From positions 22,334 through 86,333 of the forward strand of contig CAVWEM010000016.1 in NCBI GenBank assembly GCA_963753955.1: a stretch of DNA of 64,000 nucleotides, written 5' to 3'. Under the pieces are notes generated by a model. That model searched no databases, was not told the DNA's origin, and was given only the letters and a program-made list of their open reading frames with translations. Both the position numbers and the translations under genes were made by a program. Origin of the DNA: Methylumidiphilus sp963753955 (GTDB lineage Bacteria; Pseudomonadota; Gammaproteobacteria; Methylococcales; Methylococcaceae). This document shows positions 53,387-62,871 of this stretch, piece after piece (positions within the stretch are counted from its first letter, which is position 1; the number at the start of each line of letters is the position of its first letter).

Positions 53387-54394
53387 TCACTCCTCCTCTT
53401 GGGCAGGTTTGAACAACCCCCGAAACCGAATCCGGTTGCCGGCCTTGGCGAAAGGCTCGAAATGCTCGGGGAATGCCTTCCGCAATGTCGATTGCTGGTG
53501 ATCCAGCGTGGCCAGCAACACACCCAAGGCCAGCAGTGCCTCGGTGGGCACCTGTCTGTCTAGCCGCATTTCCGGGCTGACGCGCCGCAGCATGTCAATC
53601 CGCGCATGCACGTCTTGGAAATCCCCTAGGTAATCCTGTAGTTTCTTCAATTGTTTGATGGGCCGGTTGATCTCGTCGGGTGGATAAAGGGCGCGGAAAA
53701 ATTCCAGCAGGTAGCGCAGTTTTTTGCAGGTTTTGCGCAGTTCGTGGATATGTCCAGCCGGTGTGTCGGGGCGGATGCGCCGTCCCTCTTTCAATACGCG
53801 GCGGAATAGCCTCCAGATGTGCGCATCGGCAATGGCCCGGATGGGCATCAGCGCCTGCGGGGCCGTGGGCCTTTTGGGACAGGGCGCGGTGAGGAACTGG
53901 TGCCAGTCGGCCAGCAGCTTGCCATAGCTTCGGTTGTGGAGTTGCCGGGCCAGTTCGGCGTGGGCGAGGTCGGCGTGGCGTTCCAGGAATCCGCGCAAAG
54001 GCTCGATGCTTTCCCGGAACGCTGTCGGCAGGTTCGCTTTGAGTCCGTCGAAGCCGAGCAGGTACACGTCGAAATCACGCGGCTGGCTGGTGACTTGGCC
54101 CAGCCGGGCAAAGCGCGGGACGAAACGCCTCAGGATGGTTTCTGGGAACACGCCTTTGATCTGGCCTAGGGCGGAGCGGGTGCGGCGCACACTGATGCGG
54201 AAATCGTGCAGGCATTCCGGGTCTTCGTTGCGAAGGACGCCGTCCTGGTTGGTTTCCATCGCCTCCAAAAGGCGCAACAGGATGGTTTTGACTGCCGCAT
54301 CACCGCGCAGCGCGGGGTCTGCATTTTCCGGGGCGGGAATGGGCGGCGTTTCCGCCGGACTCTCCACCTCCGCGCTGGGTTCGTCCTCGCTCAT
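53387..54394 (-). CDS. CHAD domain protein
   Basis: A 335-residue protein of the conserved histidine alpha-helical domain family, usually tied to polyphosphate granules or metabolism. The His/Arg helices are clear: LHDFRISVRRTRSALGQIK near residues 63-81, ERHADLAHAELARQLHNRSY, and HIHELRKTCKKLRYLLEFFR near 216-235, then KLQDYLGDFQDVHARIDML. The ATG at 54394 is chosen since upstream codons are Pro/Ser-rich and low complexity. It ends just before the convergent transglutaminase stop. Confidence 0.88.
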   Translation of the reverse strand: MSEDEPSAEVESPAETPPIPAPENADPALRGDAAVKTILLRLLEAMETNQDGVLRNEDPECLHDFRISVRRTRSALGQIKGVFPETILRRFVPRFARLGQVTSQPRDFDVYLLGFDGLKANLPTAFRESIEPLRGFLERHADLAHAELARQLHNRSYGKLLADWHQFLTAPCPKRPTAPQALMPIRAIADAHIWRLFRRVLKEGRRIRPDTPAGHIHELRKTCKKLRYLLEFFRALYPPDEINRPIKQLKKLQDYLGDFQDVHARIDMLRRVSPEMRLDRQVPTEALLALGVLLATLDHQQSTLRKAFPEHFEPFAKAGNRIRFRGLFKPAQEEE

Positions 54395-54668
54395 GGCCTG
54401 GATTTGTCCTAGAAAAGTTTTTGAGGGTGGGGGATTCTGGCACATTAGCGGGCATGTCGGCGAGTGGTTTTGCAAAGGGGGAGGAAGAGCGCGACGCCAA
54501 CGCTTCTTGATCTCCCCACTCGCAAAAGGGGGCAATGGGGATTTCCGGGGGGCTAGCCACTTGAACCGGGACGACGCTAGCCCCATTATGCCCGTTGCTG
54601 GCTTAGGCATTGCCCGCAGGGGGCAGGAACCTGGCTTTGCAATATTGCTCCCAAAGGTTTTGGCAAAG

Positions 54669-56839
54669 ATGAAACACTCCCTCTATCAGTCCGACATTTC
54701 CTCCCATTCCGAGGAACATTTGCTGGAAAAGCTGTGCGCCGGTTTTGGTGGGGCGGAGTCTGAGCGGCTGGCTGCGGCTTTGCGTCACGCCGTGGAGGCC
54801 CGCGATAAGGATACTTTGACACGCCCTCGTGGCATTGATGTTGCCAATACCCTGCGCGGCTTGAAAGTGGACGCGCCGACTTTGGAAGCGGCTTTGCTCA
54901 GCGACCCTTGGCTGCGGGAAAACCTCAAGGAGTCGGTCATCGAAGCCCAGTTCGGGGAAGCCGTCCTCAAATTGGTGCGCGGGGTGAATTGGCTGAACAC
55001 CTTCAATGAGTTCTCCCGCGAAATTCCAGGAACCGGAGCAGGCCGAATTATTGCGGCGCATGTTGCTGGCGGTGGTGGACGATGTGCGTGCGGTGCTCAT
55101 CAAACTGGCCTACCGAGTGCAGCGCCTGCGCACCCTCAAGCACGAGGAGGAGTCCTTCCGCCATAGGATCGCCAAGGAAACCCTGGACATCTTCGCGCCC
55201 TTGGCCAACCGGTTGGGCGTGGGGCAGCTCAAATGGGAATTGGAGGATTTGGCTTTCCGTTATTTGGAGCCTGAGGAGTATAAGCACCTGGCCAAGTCCC
55301 TGGCTGCCAACCGCGCCGAGCGTGAGCGCTTTATCCAGCATTTCATCGCACAGTTGGAGCAGGCGCTCCAGGAAAACGGCGTGCAGGCGAAGGTCTATGG
55401 CCGACCCAAACACCTTTATAGCATTTGGAAAAAGATGCGGCGCAAGCAGGTCGGCGTGGAGGATCTTTACGACTTGTTGGCCGTGCGGGTGATGGTGGAC
55501 AAGGAGTCGCGACTGTTACGCGGTACTGGGGCTGGTGCATGGGCTGTGGCTGCACATCCCCAAGGAATTCGACGATTACATCGCCAACCCCAAGGATAAC
55601 GGCTACCAATCCCTGCATACGGTGGTGGTCGGCGAGGAGGGCAGGCCGGTGGAGATCCAGATCAGGACGGGGGATATGCACGCCTTCGCCGAGTTTGGCG
55701 TCGCCGCGCATTGGCGCTACAAGGAAGGCGGAGGCAGTCAGGACGCGGCGCTAGACCGTAGCATCAACTCCTTGCGCCGGTTGCTGGATAGCAAGGAAGA
55801 CGACCGGGAATTGCTGGACGATTTCCGCTCCGAGCTGTTTACCGACCAGATTTTTGTGTTGACGCCCAAGGGCCAGGTGGTGCGCCTGAAAAAAGGCGCG
55901 ACGCCGGTGGATTTCGCTTATGCCATCCATTCCGAGGTCGGCCACCGCTGCCGGGGCGCGAAGGTGAACGGCCGCATCGCGCCCTTGACCTATCCGCTCA
56001 AGTCCGGCGAGAAGGTGGAAATCCTCACCGTCAAACACGGTGGCCCCAGCCTGGGTTGGTTGGATCCGCACATGGGCTATGTCGGCACCTCCCACGCCCG
56101 TGGCAAGATCAAACAATGGTTCAAGCAGCAAGACCACGAAAAGCATTTGCGGGCGGGCAAGGCCATCCTCGAACGGGAGCGGCACAAGCTTGGCATGGCG
56201 GCTTTGAAGGATGCGGAAGTGGAGGATTTAGTCCGGCATTTCCACCTGCCTAGGACGGACGATCTGCTACTGGGCATCGGGCGCGGCGACATCACCCCGG
56301 CCCAGCTTGCGGCGACTCTAAAGGTTCCCGGTGTGCAGCCGCCGCTACCCGAAGCGCCCAAGCCCGAGCCAGCGGTGGAACCGGACGCGGAAAAAGTGAC
56401 GGTGCAGGGCATCCGCAATCTGATGATGCATTTCGCCCATTGTTGCAATCCCACGCCGGGGACACCTATCGTCGGCTACATCACTTTGGGCCATGGCGTC
56501 GCCATCCATGCCCAGGATTGCGCCAATGTCATTCAATTGCCAGCCCACAAGCAGGGCCGGTTGATCGACGTGGACTGGGGCGAAGACCAGGAGTCCTTTC
56601 CGGTGGAGATCGAGGTCAACGCCATCGACCGTAAGGGCTTGCTGAAGGATGTGGCGAACGTCCTTGCCCAGGAACACATCAATATCATCCGCACCAACAC
56701 CCGCACCCACCGCCAAGACCAGTCGGTGACCATGGAGATCACCCTCGAAGTCCACGACCTCGGCCAGTTGAGCCAAGCCTTGGACAAGATCGGCGAGATA
56801 CATAATGTGTTGCGGGCGCGGCGGACGAGAGGGGTATGA
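54669..56839 (+). CDS. relA: RelA (p)ppGpp synthetase (two extra bases)
   Basis: Stringent response enzyme that makes (p)ppGpp in response to uncharged tRNA. Read from the ATG at 54669, the N-terminus corresponds to the inactive HD domain of RelA. The synthetase domain follows with YGRPKHLYSIWKKMRRKQ, DLYDLLAVRVMVD and NPKDNGYQSLHTVVVG, then the TGS domain (VLTPKGQVVRLKKGATPVDFAYAIH) and the C-terminal ACT domain (DRKGLLKDVANVLAQEHINI), end at 56839. The frame changes twice: after NTFNE near 55005 (extra T) and after DKES near 55510 (extra C). Removing these two bases gives about 723 residues, close to the standard RelA length, so errors in the sequence are likely. Confidence 0.88.
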
Positions 56840-56865
56840 CGCAAGCACTTTCCAAGCGAGGCTTT

Positions 56866-56886
56866 TCGCTAAAAACACTTTTAGCG
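56866..56886. terminator. Hairpin between convergent relA and ygfZ
   Basis: CGCTAAAA at 56866-56873 pairs with TTTTAGCG at 56879-56886 around a five-base loop. The T-rich right arm (A-rich on the other strand) suggests a weak bidirectional terminator. Confidence 0.5.
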
Positions 56887-56891
56887 CCTGC

Positions 56892-57860
56892 CTACGCCGA
56901 GGAACCGGGAGCTGGCACCGCATAAGGCAGGCTGCACAAATACAACGCATTTCCCCCGGCGGTTTTAAAACCTGTCTCCGGCGTTTTCGCCTGCGCGATA
57001 GCCAACACCGCCAGCAGTTCAAAGCCGCCCTCTGGTGTGGGCGCGGCGGCGACCACCGTCCCCCCGCTTTGCCCTTCATCGCCATAGGCAGACAGGCTTT
57101 CCCCCGCTTGCGGAAGCAGTCCTTCCGAGCCGACTAGGCGAAACATCCGCCGCTTCAAACTGCCCAAATAATGGGTGCGGGCGACGATTTCCTGGCCGGT
57201 GTAACAGCCCTTGTTGAAGCTGATCCCGCCCAGCAGATCCAGGTTGAGCATTTGCGGCACGAATTCCTCAGCCGTCGCCGCCGTGACCGTCGGGAGTCCG
57301 GCGCGGATGTCTTCCAGCCGCCAGCGTTCGGCATTCGAGCGGCCAAATCCATGGCCTTCCAGAAACCGGCCAATCCCGTCCGCCTTGGCCGCATCGACCA
57401 AAACCAACAGGCGCGGGCTGTCGGGGTCGGGGATGCGGATCGCGTAAAAGCTGGCCAACAGCCCGCCTTGGCCTTCTGCTTCGTTGTCGTGGGCCAGCGG
57501 AGGAAGGCCGAGGGTTTGCAGCGCGGTGTCGGCTTTTTCGCCAAACAGACCGAATACCGTCCAACGGCCCGTGGCATCCTCGATTTTCACATCGGCCCGC
57601 AGCACATACATCTGCAAGCGTTTGCGCACGGTTTCGAGCAATTCCGCAGGCAGCAGCAGAAAAATACTGTCCTCGGTGCGCAGGACGCGGAACAGGGCGA
57701 TGGCGCGGCCTTTGGCCGTGCAGAGAGCGCCCAACGTCGTCTGCCCCGGCGGCAAGCCTAAGATGTCGCAAGTGGCCTGGCCTTGCAGGAGTTTGGCCGC
57801 GTCTTTGCCGCTGAGGGACAATACGCCGATTTCAGGAAGCGGGAGGTGCCATGCAGTCAT
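56892..57860 (-). CDS. ygfZ: YgfZ/GcvT-family folate-binding protein
   Basis: A 322-residue tetrahydrofolate-dependent protein assisting iron-sulfur enzyme maintenance. The N-terminus has LSGKDAAKLLQGQATCDI and TTLGALCTAKGRAIALFRV; the signature KGCYTGQ stands at residues 217-223, followed by EIVARTHYLGSLKRRM. Compared with YgfZ of E. coli it has the standard length and motif. It converges with relA and lies just downstream of htpX (24 bases), so the two may form an operon. Confidence 0.9.
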   Translation of the reverse strand: MTAWHLPLPEIGVLSLSGKDAAKLLQGQATCDILGLPPGQTTLGALCTAKGRAIALFRVLRTEDSIFLLLPAELLETVRKRLQMYVLRADVKIEDATGRWTVFGLFGEKADTALQTLGLPPLAHDNEAEGQGGLLASFYAIRIPDPDSPRLLVLVDAAKADGIGRFLEGHGFGRSNAERWRLEDIRAGLPTVTAATAEEFVPQMLNLDLLGGISFNKGCYTGQEIVARTHYLGSLKRRMFRLVGSEGLLPQAGESLSAYGDEGQSGGTVVAAAPTPEGGFELLAVLAIAQAKTPETGFKTAGGNALYLCSLPYAVPAPGSSA

Positions 57861-57884
57861 TGGGCTTTTGTCCTGGCGGAAGAT

Positions 57885-58760
57885 TCAATGCAGGTTTTGC
57901 AGCGCTGCGATGCGCTCTTCCAAAGGCGGGTGGCTCATGAACAAGCGCGCCGCGCCGCCGCTGTTGATGCCGAAAGCGGCCATCTCGCCGGGCAGTGGCT
58001 CGGGATCGTGGGCGCGTTGCAAGGCCCGCAACGCGCCGATCATCTTCTGCCGACCGGCCAGATGCGCCCCGCCGGCGTCGGCGCGGAATTCGCGGTAGCG
58101 CGAGAACCACATGACAACCATGCTGGCAAGAATGGACAGCACGATCTGGGCAACCATCTCAGTGATGAAATAGCCTATGCCGGTGCCGCGTTCCTCGTTG
58201 CGCAGCAGCACCCGGTCGACGAAAAAGCCGATGATCTTGGCGAAGAAGATCACAAAGGTGTTGACCACGCCTTGCAGCAGGCACAGGGTCACCATGTCGC
58301 CGTTGGCGACATGGCTGATTTCATGGCCTAGCACCGCCTCGACCTCGTCAGCGCTCATGCTCTGCATCAGTCCGGTGCTGACCGCGACCAAGGCGCTGTC
58401 CTTGCTGTAGCCGGTGGCGAAGGCGTTGGGGTCGGGGGAATCGAAGATGCCCACTTCCGGCATGCCGATGCCAGCCTCTTGGGCCATGCGGCCCACGGCC
58501 CCCAGCAACCATTGCTCGGTGGCGTTGGCGGGTTGTCCGATCACGTAAACGCCCATGGAACTCTTGGCCATCCACTTGGACAAGAGCAGGGAGATGAAAG
58601 ACCCGGACATGCCATAGACGGCGGACACGACGAGCAGGCTTTGCAGATCCAGGTTGACGCCATTCTGGCGCAACATGCCTTGTAGCCCTAGGAACTGGAA
58701 GATGATGCTGATCAACAGCAGCACCGCCGCGTTGGTGATTAGGAACAGTAAAATTCTCAT
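57885..58760 (-). CDS. htpX: Zinc metalloprotease HtpX
   Basis: A 291-residue inner membrane quality-control protease. Two N-terminal helices (LLFLITNAAVLLLISIIFQFL, SLLVVSAVYGMSGSFISLLL), the zinc-binding HEISH at 146-150 with the later Glu in SRYREFRADAGGA, and two more helices between. The ATG at 58760 is preceded by other in-frame codons up to 58853 that lack a membrane-protein character; 58760 fits the family start MRILLFL. It degrades misfolded membrane proteins and is often stress-induced. Confidence 0.93.
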   Translation of the reverse strand: MRILLFLITNAAVLLLISIIFQFLGLQGMLRQNGVNLDLQSLLVVSAVYGMSGSFISLLLSKWMAKSSMGVYVIGQPANATEQWLLGAVGRMAQEAGIGMPEVGIFDSPDPNAFATGYSKDSALVAVSTGLMQSMSADEVEAVLGHEISHVANGDMVTLCLLQGVVNTFVIFFAKIIGFFVDRVLLRNEERGTGIGYFITEMVAQIVLSILASMVVMWFSRYREFRADAGGAHLAGRQKMIGALRALQRAHDPEPLPGEMAAFGINSGGAARLFMSHPPLEERIAALQNLH

Positions 58761-58948
58761 GGTTGGTTTTCCGTTGGTAGAATGGCGGGATGCCAACATA
58801 GTTGGTGACTGGATGTTAAAAATCAAGCCCCCTGCGGGTGTCCCGCAGGGCAATCACGCCAGTCGCCCGCAAGTTCTCTCTTTCCTTTGGGGGAGGGTGA
58901 GGGTATCAAAAATAAGCTTCTGATTTGAAAATGCCGTTTGGAGACCCC

Positions 58949-60052
58949 ATGAGATCATTAAGTTTATTGATATTGCTGGCCGACTTCGCCGTTTCCGCCT
59001 GTGCTGAAAAAGCCTCGGACACGCTGGACAAAATCAAGTTGCCGCCTGGTTTCCAGATTTCCGTATACACCGAGCAGACCCCCAATGCCCGTGCCATGGC
59101 TCTGGGCGATGACGGCACGGTCTATGTGGGCACCCGGGGGGACAAAGTCTACGCCCTGCGCGACGGCGACCACGACGGCAAGGCCGAGCAAGTGTTGACC
59201 GTCGCCTCCGGGCTGAACGAGCCGAATGGCGTGGCTGTCCTGAAAGGCGACCTGTTCATCGCCGAAATCCACCGCATCGTCAAGCTCAAGGACATTTCGG
59301 CCTATCTGGCCGACCCGCCCAAGCCTGAGGTGGTTTACGACGGCTATCCGCAAGACAGGCATCATGGCTGGAAATACCTGCGTGTCGGCCCGGATGGCAA
59401 GCTGTATGCCCCGGTCGGCGCACCGTGCAACATCTGCCTGAGCGATAAGGAGATTTACGCCAGCCTGACGCGGCTGGATCCGGACGGCAAGAATTTCGAG
59501 ATTTTCGCCCGTGGCATCCGCAACACCGTCGGCTTCGACTGGCATCCGCAGACCGGGGAGCTATTTTTCACCGACAATGGCCGTGACCTGCTCGGCGACG
59601 ACAGCCCGCCGGAAGAGTTGGACAGCGCTCCCAAAGCCGGCCTGCATTTCGGCTACCCCTATTGCCATGGCGGCGACATCGCCGACCCCGAATTCGGCAA
59701 GCTTCGGGCTTGTGCCGAATTCACCCCGCCGGTCTGGAAATTTCCCGCCCATGTGGCCGCGCTGGGCCTGCGCTTCTACCGGGGCAAGCAGTTCCCGGCC
59801 CAGTATCAAGGCCAGATGTACGTCGCCCAGCACGGCTCATGGAACCGCACCGTGCCGCAAGGCTACCGCGTGGCCTTGGTCAAATTCAAAGATGGCAAGC
59901 CAGTGAGCGATGAAGTATTTGCCGAAGGCTGGTTGCAAGCCAATGGCGATGTGCTAGGCAGGCCGGTGGATGTGCTGGAGTTGGCAGACGGCAGTTTGTT
60001 GGTGTCCGACGATTTGAAGGGTGTGGTTTACCGGATTGCCTATCAGCCATGA
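58949..60052 (+). CDS. Exported PQQ-type sorbosone/glucose dehydrogenase-family beta-propeller protein
   Basis: A 367-residue six-bladed beta-propeller related to soluble aldose/sorbosone dehydrogenases. A signal peptide (SLSLLILLADFAVSACA cut before EKASD) is present. Blade motifs are TVYVGTRGDKVYAL, GLNEPNGVAVLKGDLFIAE, DGYPQDRHHGWKYLRVGPDG with the catalytic-region His pair, RGIRNTVGFDWHPQTGELFF, FTDNGRDLLGDD, and AQHGSWNRTVPQGYRVAL. It is likely periplasmic, oxidising a sugar aldehyde with PQQ and calcium, or it may be an inactive relative. GGAG lies just before the ATG at 58949. Its physiological substrate is unknown. Confidence 0.86.
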   Translation: MRSLSLLILLADFAVSACAEKASDTLDKIKLPPGFQISVYTEQTPNARAMALGDDGTVYVGTRGDKVYALRDGDHDGKAEQVLTVASGLNEPNGVAVLKGDLFIAEIHRIVKLKDISAYLADPPKPEVVYDGYPQDRHHGWKYLRVGPDGKLYAPVGAPCNICLSDKEIYASLTRLDPDGKNFEIFARGIRNTVGFDWHPQTGELFFTDNGRDLLGDDSPPEELDSAPKAGLHFGYPYCHGGDIADPEFGKLRACAEFTPPVWKFPAHVAALGLRFYRGKQFPAQYQGQMYVAQHGSWNRTVPQGYRVALVKFKDGKPVSDEVFAEGWLQANGDVLGRPVDVLELADGSLLVSDDLKGVVYRIAYQP

Positions 60053-60083
60053 AGAAATCAAGTTGATTCCGCATGCCTATGCC

Positions 60084-60456
60084 ATGCAATACGGAAAAAA
60101 CTTCAACTGGAAGGATTTTGTAAAACAACAAGCTCTCAATCAGGCGATGAAACTGGGAGCAAGCGATAACGGTATGATCTGGGACGACACCCAAGCCATG
60201 CCGCTGTTGTACGACGATATTGATCTAAGCGCCGAAGACCGCGCCAGGCCTGCCCAAGTCCGGCGAAAAGAACCGCTCCTCCGTCGTCAAGGCGTTGGGC
60301 CTAGCCGAAAGCCACCCCGAAATCCTCCCGGCCAGCTTTAGCCTCGACGAATTTCTCGCTGACGTGGCCGAGCACTTGGCCGATGGCGGCCTTCAGCCCG
60401 GAATGGGTGCGCCCGAGAAGAACGGGGTCACGAGAAGACCGGAAGGAACCGGCTGA
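60084..60456 (+). pseudogene. Fragmentary gene with similarity to a widespread hypothetical protein
   Basis: Short open frame with LLYDDIDLSAEDRAR, then, after what looks like one extra base near 60247-60250, LPKSGEKNRSSVVKALGLAE and SHPEILPASFSLDEFLADV, ending at a TGA at 60454. The second part resembles a common proteobacterial hypothetical family whose members carry a PKMGDKSRAFVVKALEVA motif, as I remember it. The N-terminal part (MQYGKNFNWKDFVKQQALNQ) is not recognised. Incomplete at both ends relative to that family, so probably a remnant. Confidence 0.4.
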
Positions 60457-60863
60457 AGCCGGGACTACGAACAGTGCTTTCCGGGAACTTAATCCTTAAG
60501 TTGAGCGCGAATAGATACCTTTTAATACTGAATGCCGACAGTATAGGGTGGACAAAACGGGAAAAATCTGCTAAAAAGCGAAGCGCCTTATGCGTGTCGC
60601 ATAACGAGTTGATGCGAACACGCGACAGGCGCTTCGCCTTTAAAGGCGTTTCCCACTTCGCCCCCCTTTTCTGCGGCATTCGTACTTGCCGGTTCATTCC
60701 CGCCCAACCCGTCGCTCCAGCGTACACGTCTACGGGGCTCCGTTCAGGTCTGTGGCAAACGAAAGGGCCATGGCTATTTTCAAGTTCGCCGTGACGTGAC
60801 GCTGAGCTCAGGCGTTAGGCGACGGTTTCGACGTTCTGCCATGGGCCGTCGGGCAGTCAGGGA
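60457..60863. other. Non-coding, repeat-rich stretch
   Basis: About 400 bases with the short palindrome CCGGCTGAAGCCGG near 60449-60462, a larger hairpin at 60578-60637 and no convincing gene. Two short open frames, one on each strand, at 60428-60727 and 60474-60794, are shadows of the hairpin. Confidence 0.5.
60578..60637. repeat. REP-like palindrome
   Basis: GCGAAGCGCC at the left end pairs exactly with GGCGCTTCGC at the right end. The inner 15 bases pair imperfectly around AACGAGTTG. Dispersed intergenic repeats with this form are common in Gammaproteobacteria. Confidence 0.6.
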
Positions 60864-60939
60864 TTACTTCATTTTGCAGACGGCATAATTACTGTTTTGA
60901 TCCCATAGCACTGCCTCCAGGCCGCCATCGAACATATTA

Positions 60940-61988
60940 GACTTGTTCCCGACCCTGTTAATTTTTTTAATACTGCCTTATTATAGGGTATCCATACCCT
61001 ACAGAAAATAGACAACCCATGGCCTTCGAAAGATTTAAAAAGCTGGATGGCAAGAAGCATGACCGCAAGATTAAGTCCGTCATCGGCATGAGCCTGCCAA
61101 AATTCAACATCCTCCTTGCGGCCTTCGCGGCGGCCTACGATGCCGTCCAACTGGAAAGGTGTCGGCAGGGCGAAATCAAGCAGGTTCCAACGGGCGGGCC
61201 AAAAGGCCATCTCGACACGCCCGGGAAGAAGCTTTTCTTCATTTTGTATTACCTCAAGACATACCCCACCTTCGACGTGCTGGGCTTCCTTTTCGGCTTC
61301 AGTTCGGGGCATGCCCACAACCATGTGGAGAAACTCCTGCCCGTCTTGCTGCGGAGCCTGTCGGACCTCGGCGTGCTCCCTGAGCGGTCGCCTGGGACTC
61401 CCGAGGAGTTCCTGCGACTCGTCGATAAATATGGCGACGTCATCATCGACGGGATGGAGTGCGCCTGCGTCAGGCCGCAGGACGGGGAACTCCAGAAGGC
61501 CCGCTTCAGCGGAAAAAAAAACGCCACACGCTCCAGGCGCTCGTCCTCACGACCCTGCACCGGAAAATCCTTTTCCTCTTCTGCGTCTTCGCCGGCAGCG
61601 TCCACGACTACAAGCTCATGAAAAAGGTATTCGACCCAAAACTGAAATGGTTCCATCGAGTGAATCTGTGGCTCGACCTTGGGTTCCAAGGTGCGCAAAA
61701 AGATTATGGCGTGAAATCCAAGATAAACCTTCCACACAAAAGGCCGAAGAAATCTAAAAACAACCCGAAGCCGAAACTGACCGCCGCGCAGGTCAAACAT
61801 AACCGGCAGCATGCGGGAACCCGCGTTTCCGTGGAACACGCCATCGGCGGGATGAAGGCTTTCCATTGCCTGACCCATCGGATCAGAAACCACCTGGACT
61901 GGCTCATTGATTTCCTTTTTTGGGTTCCGGCGGGTCTTTGGAACCTAAAAATAGCCTATAATCATTAACTTAACACCGGGAACAACTC
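60940..61988 (+). mobile_element. IS5-family (DDE_Tnp_4-type) element, intact copy
   Basis: A 1049-base element with terminal inverted repeats GACTTGTTCCC on the left and its partner GAGTTGTTCCC, inverted, on the right. A TA duplication flanks it. It contains a two-frame transposase. A degenerate relative is at 23241-24232. It sits in the 3' end of the repeat-protein gene, whose frame is restored when it is removed. Confidence 0.88.
61019..61968 (+). CDS. IS5-family transposase expressed by -1 frameshift
   Basis: The first frame (MAFERFKKLDGKKHDRK) runs from 61019 to 61621 and carries the helix-turn-helix domain and VDKYGDVIIDGMEC, the first catalytic Asp region. The second, in the -1 frame, contributes LFLFCVFAGSVHDYKLMKK, LWLDLGFQGAQKDYG and RVSVEHAIGGMKAFHCL (catalytic Glu), ending at 61968. 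Both overlap at the A9 run at 61513-61521, whose zero-frame heptamer A-AAA-AAC (61516-61522) is a classical slippery site. The fused product is about 315 residues with all expected domains. Confidence 0.85.
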
Positions 61989-62871
61989 TATTGATTTCAA
62001 AGGATGGGCCTTTGGTTTTGTCGCCTACCATGATTTGCACGATGGTTCCGCTGGTATCCAGGGCTATCTGGTCGTCAACCGCACCGGTGAAAGAAAGCGT
62101 TTTTTGGACTCCGTTGACCACGGATGCAAACAAGGGAATGAAGGGCTCGATGCCAAAGGAGCAAGCCGCCCCCACGGGCATATCCGAGCGGGTGCTGATG
62201 TTGATGGCGCCGCTTACGCCAGTCAGGGCTTGGAATTTCTGGCTCACTGGCAGAAGAACGTCAGCGGTTGTGGAATCCCCCGTACCTTTGCAATTGCCAT
62301 AAGCGCCATAGCCTAGCACAGTGGGGCAGAGTTTTGAGAGGGCGGCGGTAGACACGCCTCCTGTGTTCGATTGCCCGCCAATGCCAAGCACCGAACCGAC
62401 GGTCACCGCCACATTGGTGTAAGCCGTATCTCCCGCCACGACCAAGGGAATGGTCAGTTGGTTGATGCTGGCGTTATACGTGTCTTGACTGCCGTTGGGT
62501 GTGCCGCCCCCCATGCTTGCCACTGCCTGCACCGTCGTAAGCACATTGGTGTAAGTGGTGCTGCCGGCAACAACCGACGGACTCAGCAACTGATTGGTCG
62601 AAAGGTCGTAGGTATCGTATTTGCTGCCGGCGCTGCCTGGGGAGACGATGCTTTTAACTTTCGCAACCACATTGGTGTAGGTGGTGTTGCCGACCACCAA
62701 CGATGGGATTGTCAGCTTGTTCGTCGTGCCGTCATAAACATCGTAACTTCCCTTGGCAGCGCCGCCCGAGACTCTGACCACGCTATCAATCTGCACGACT
62801 ACGTTGGTGTATTGGGTATTCCCGGCCAAGATGACCGGGATGGTCAGTTGCTGGTTGGTGGCATTACCTCC

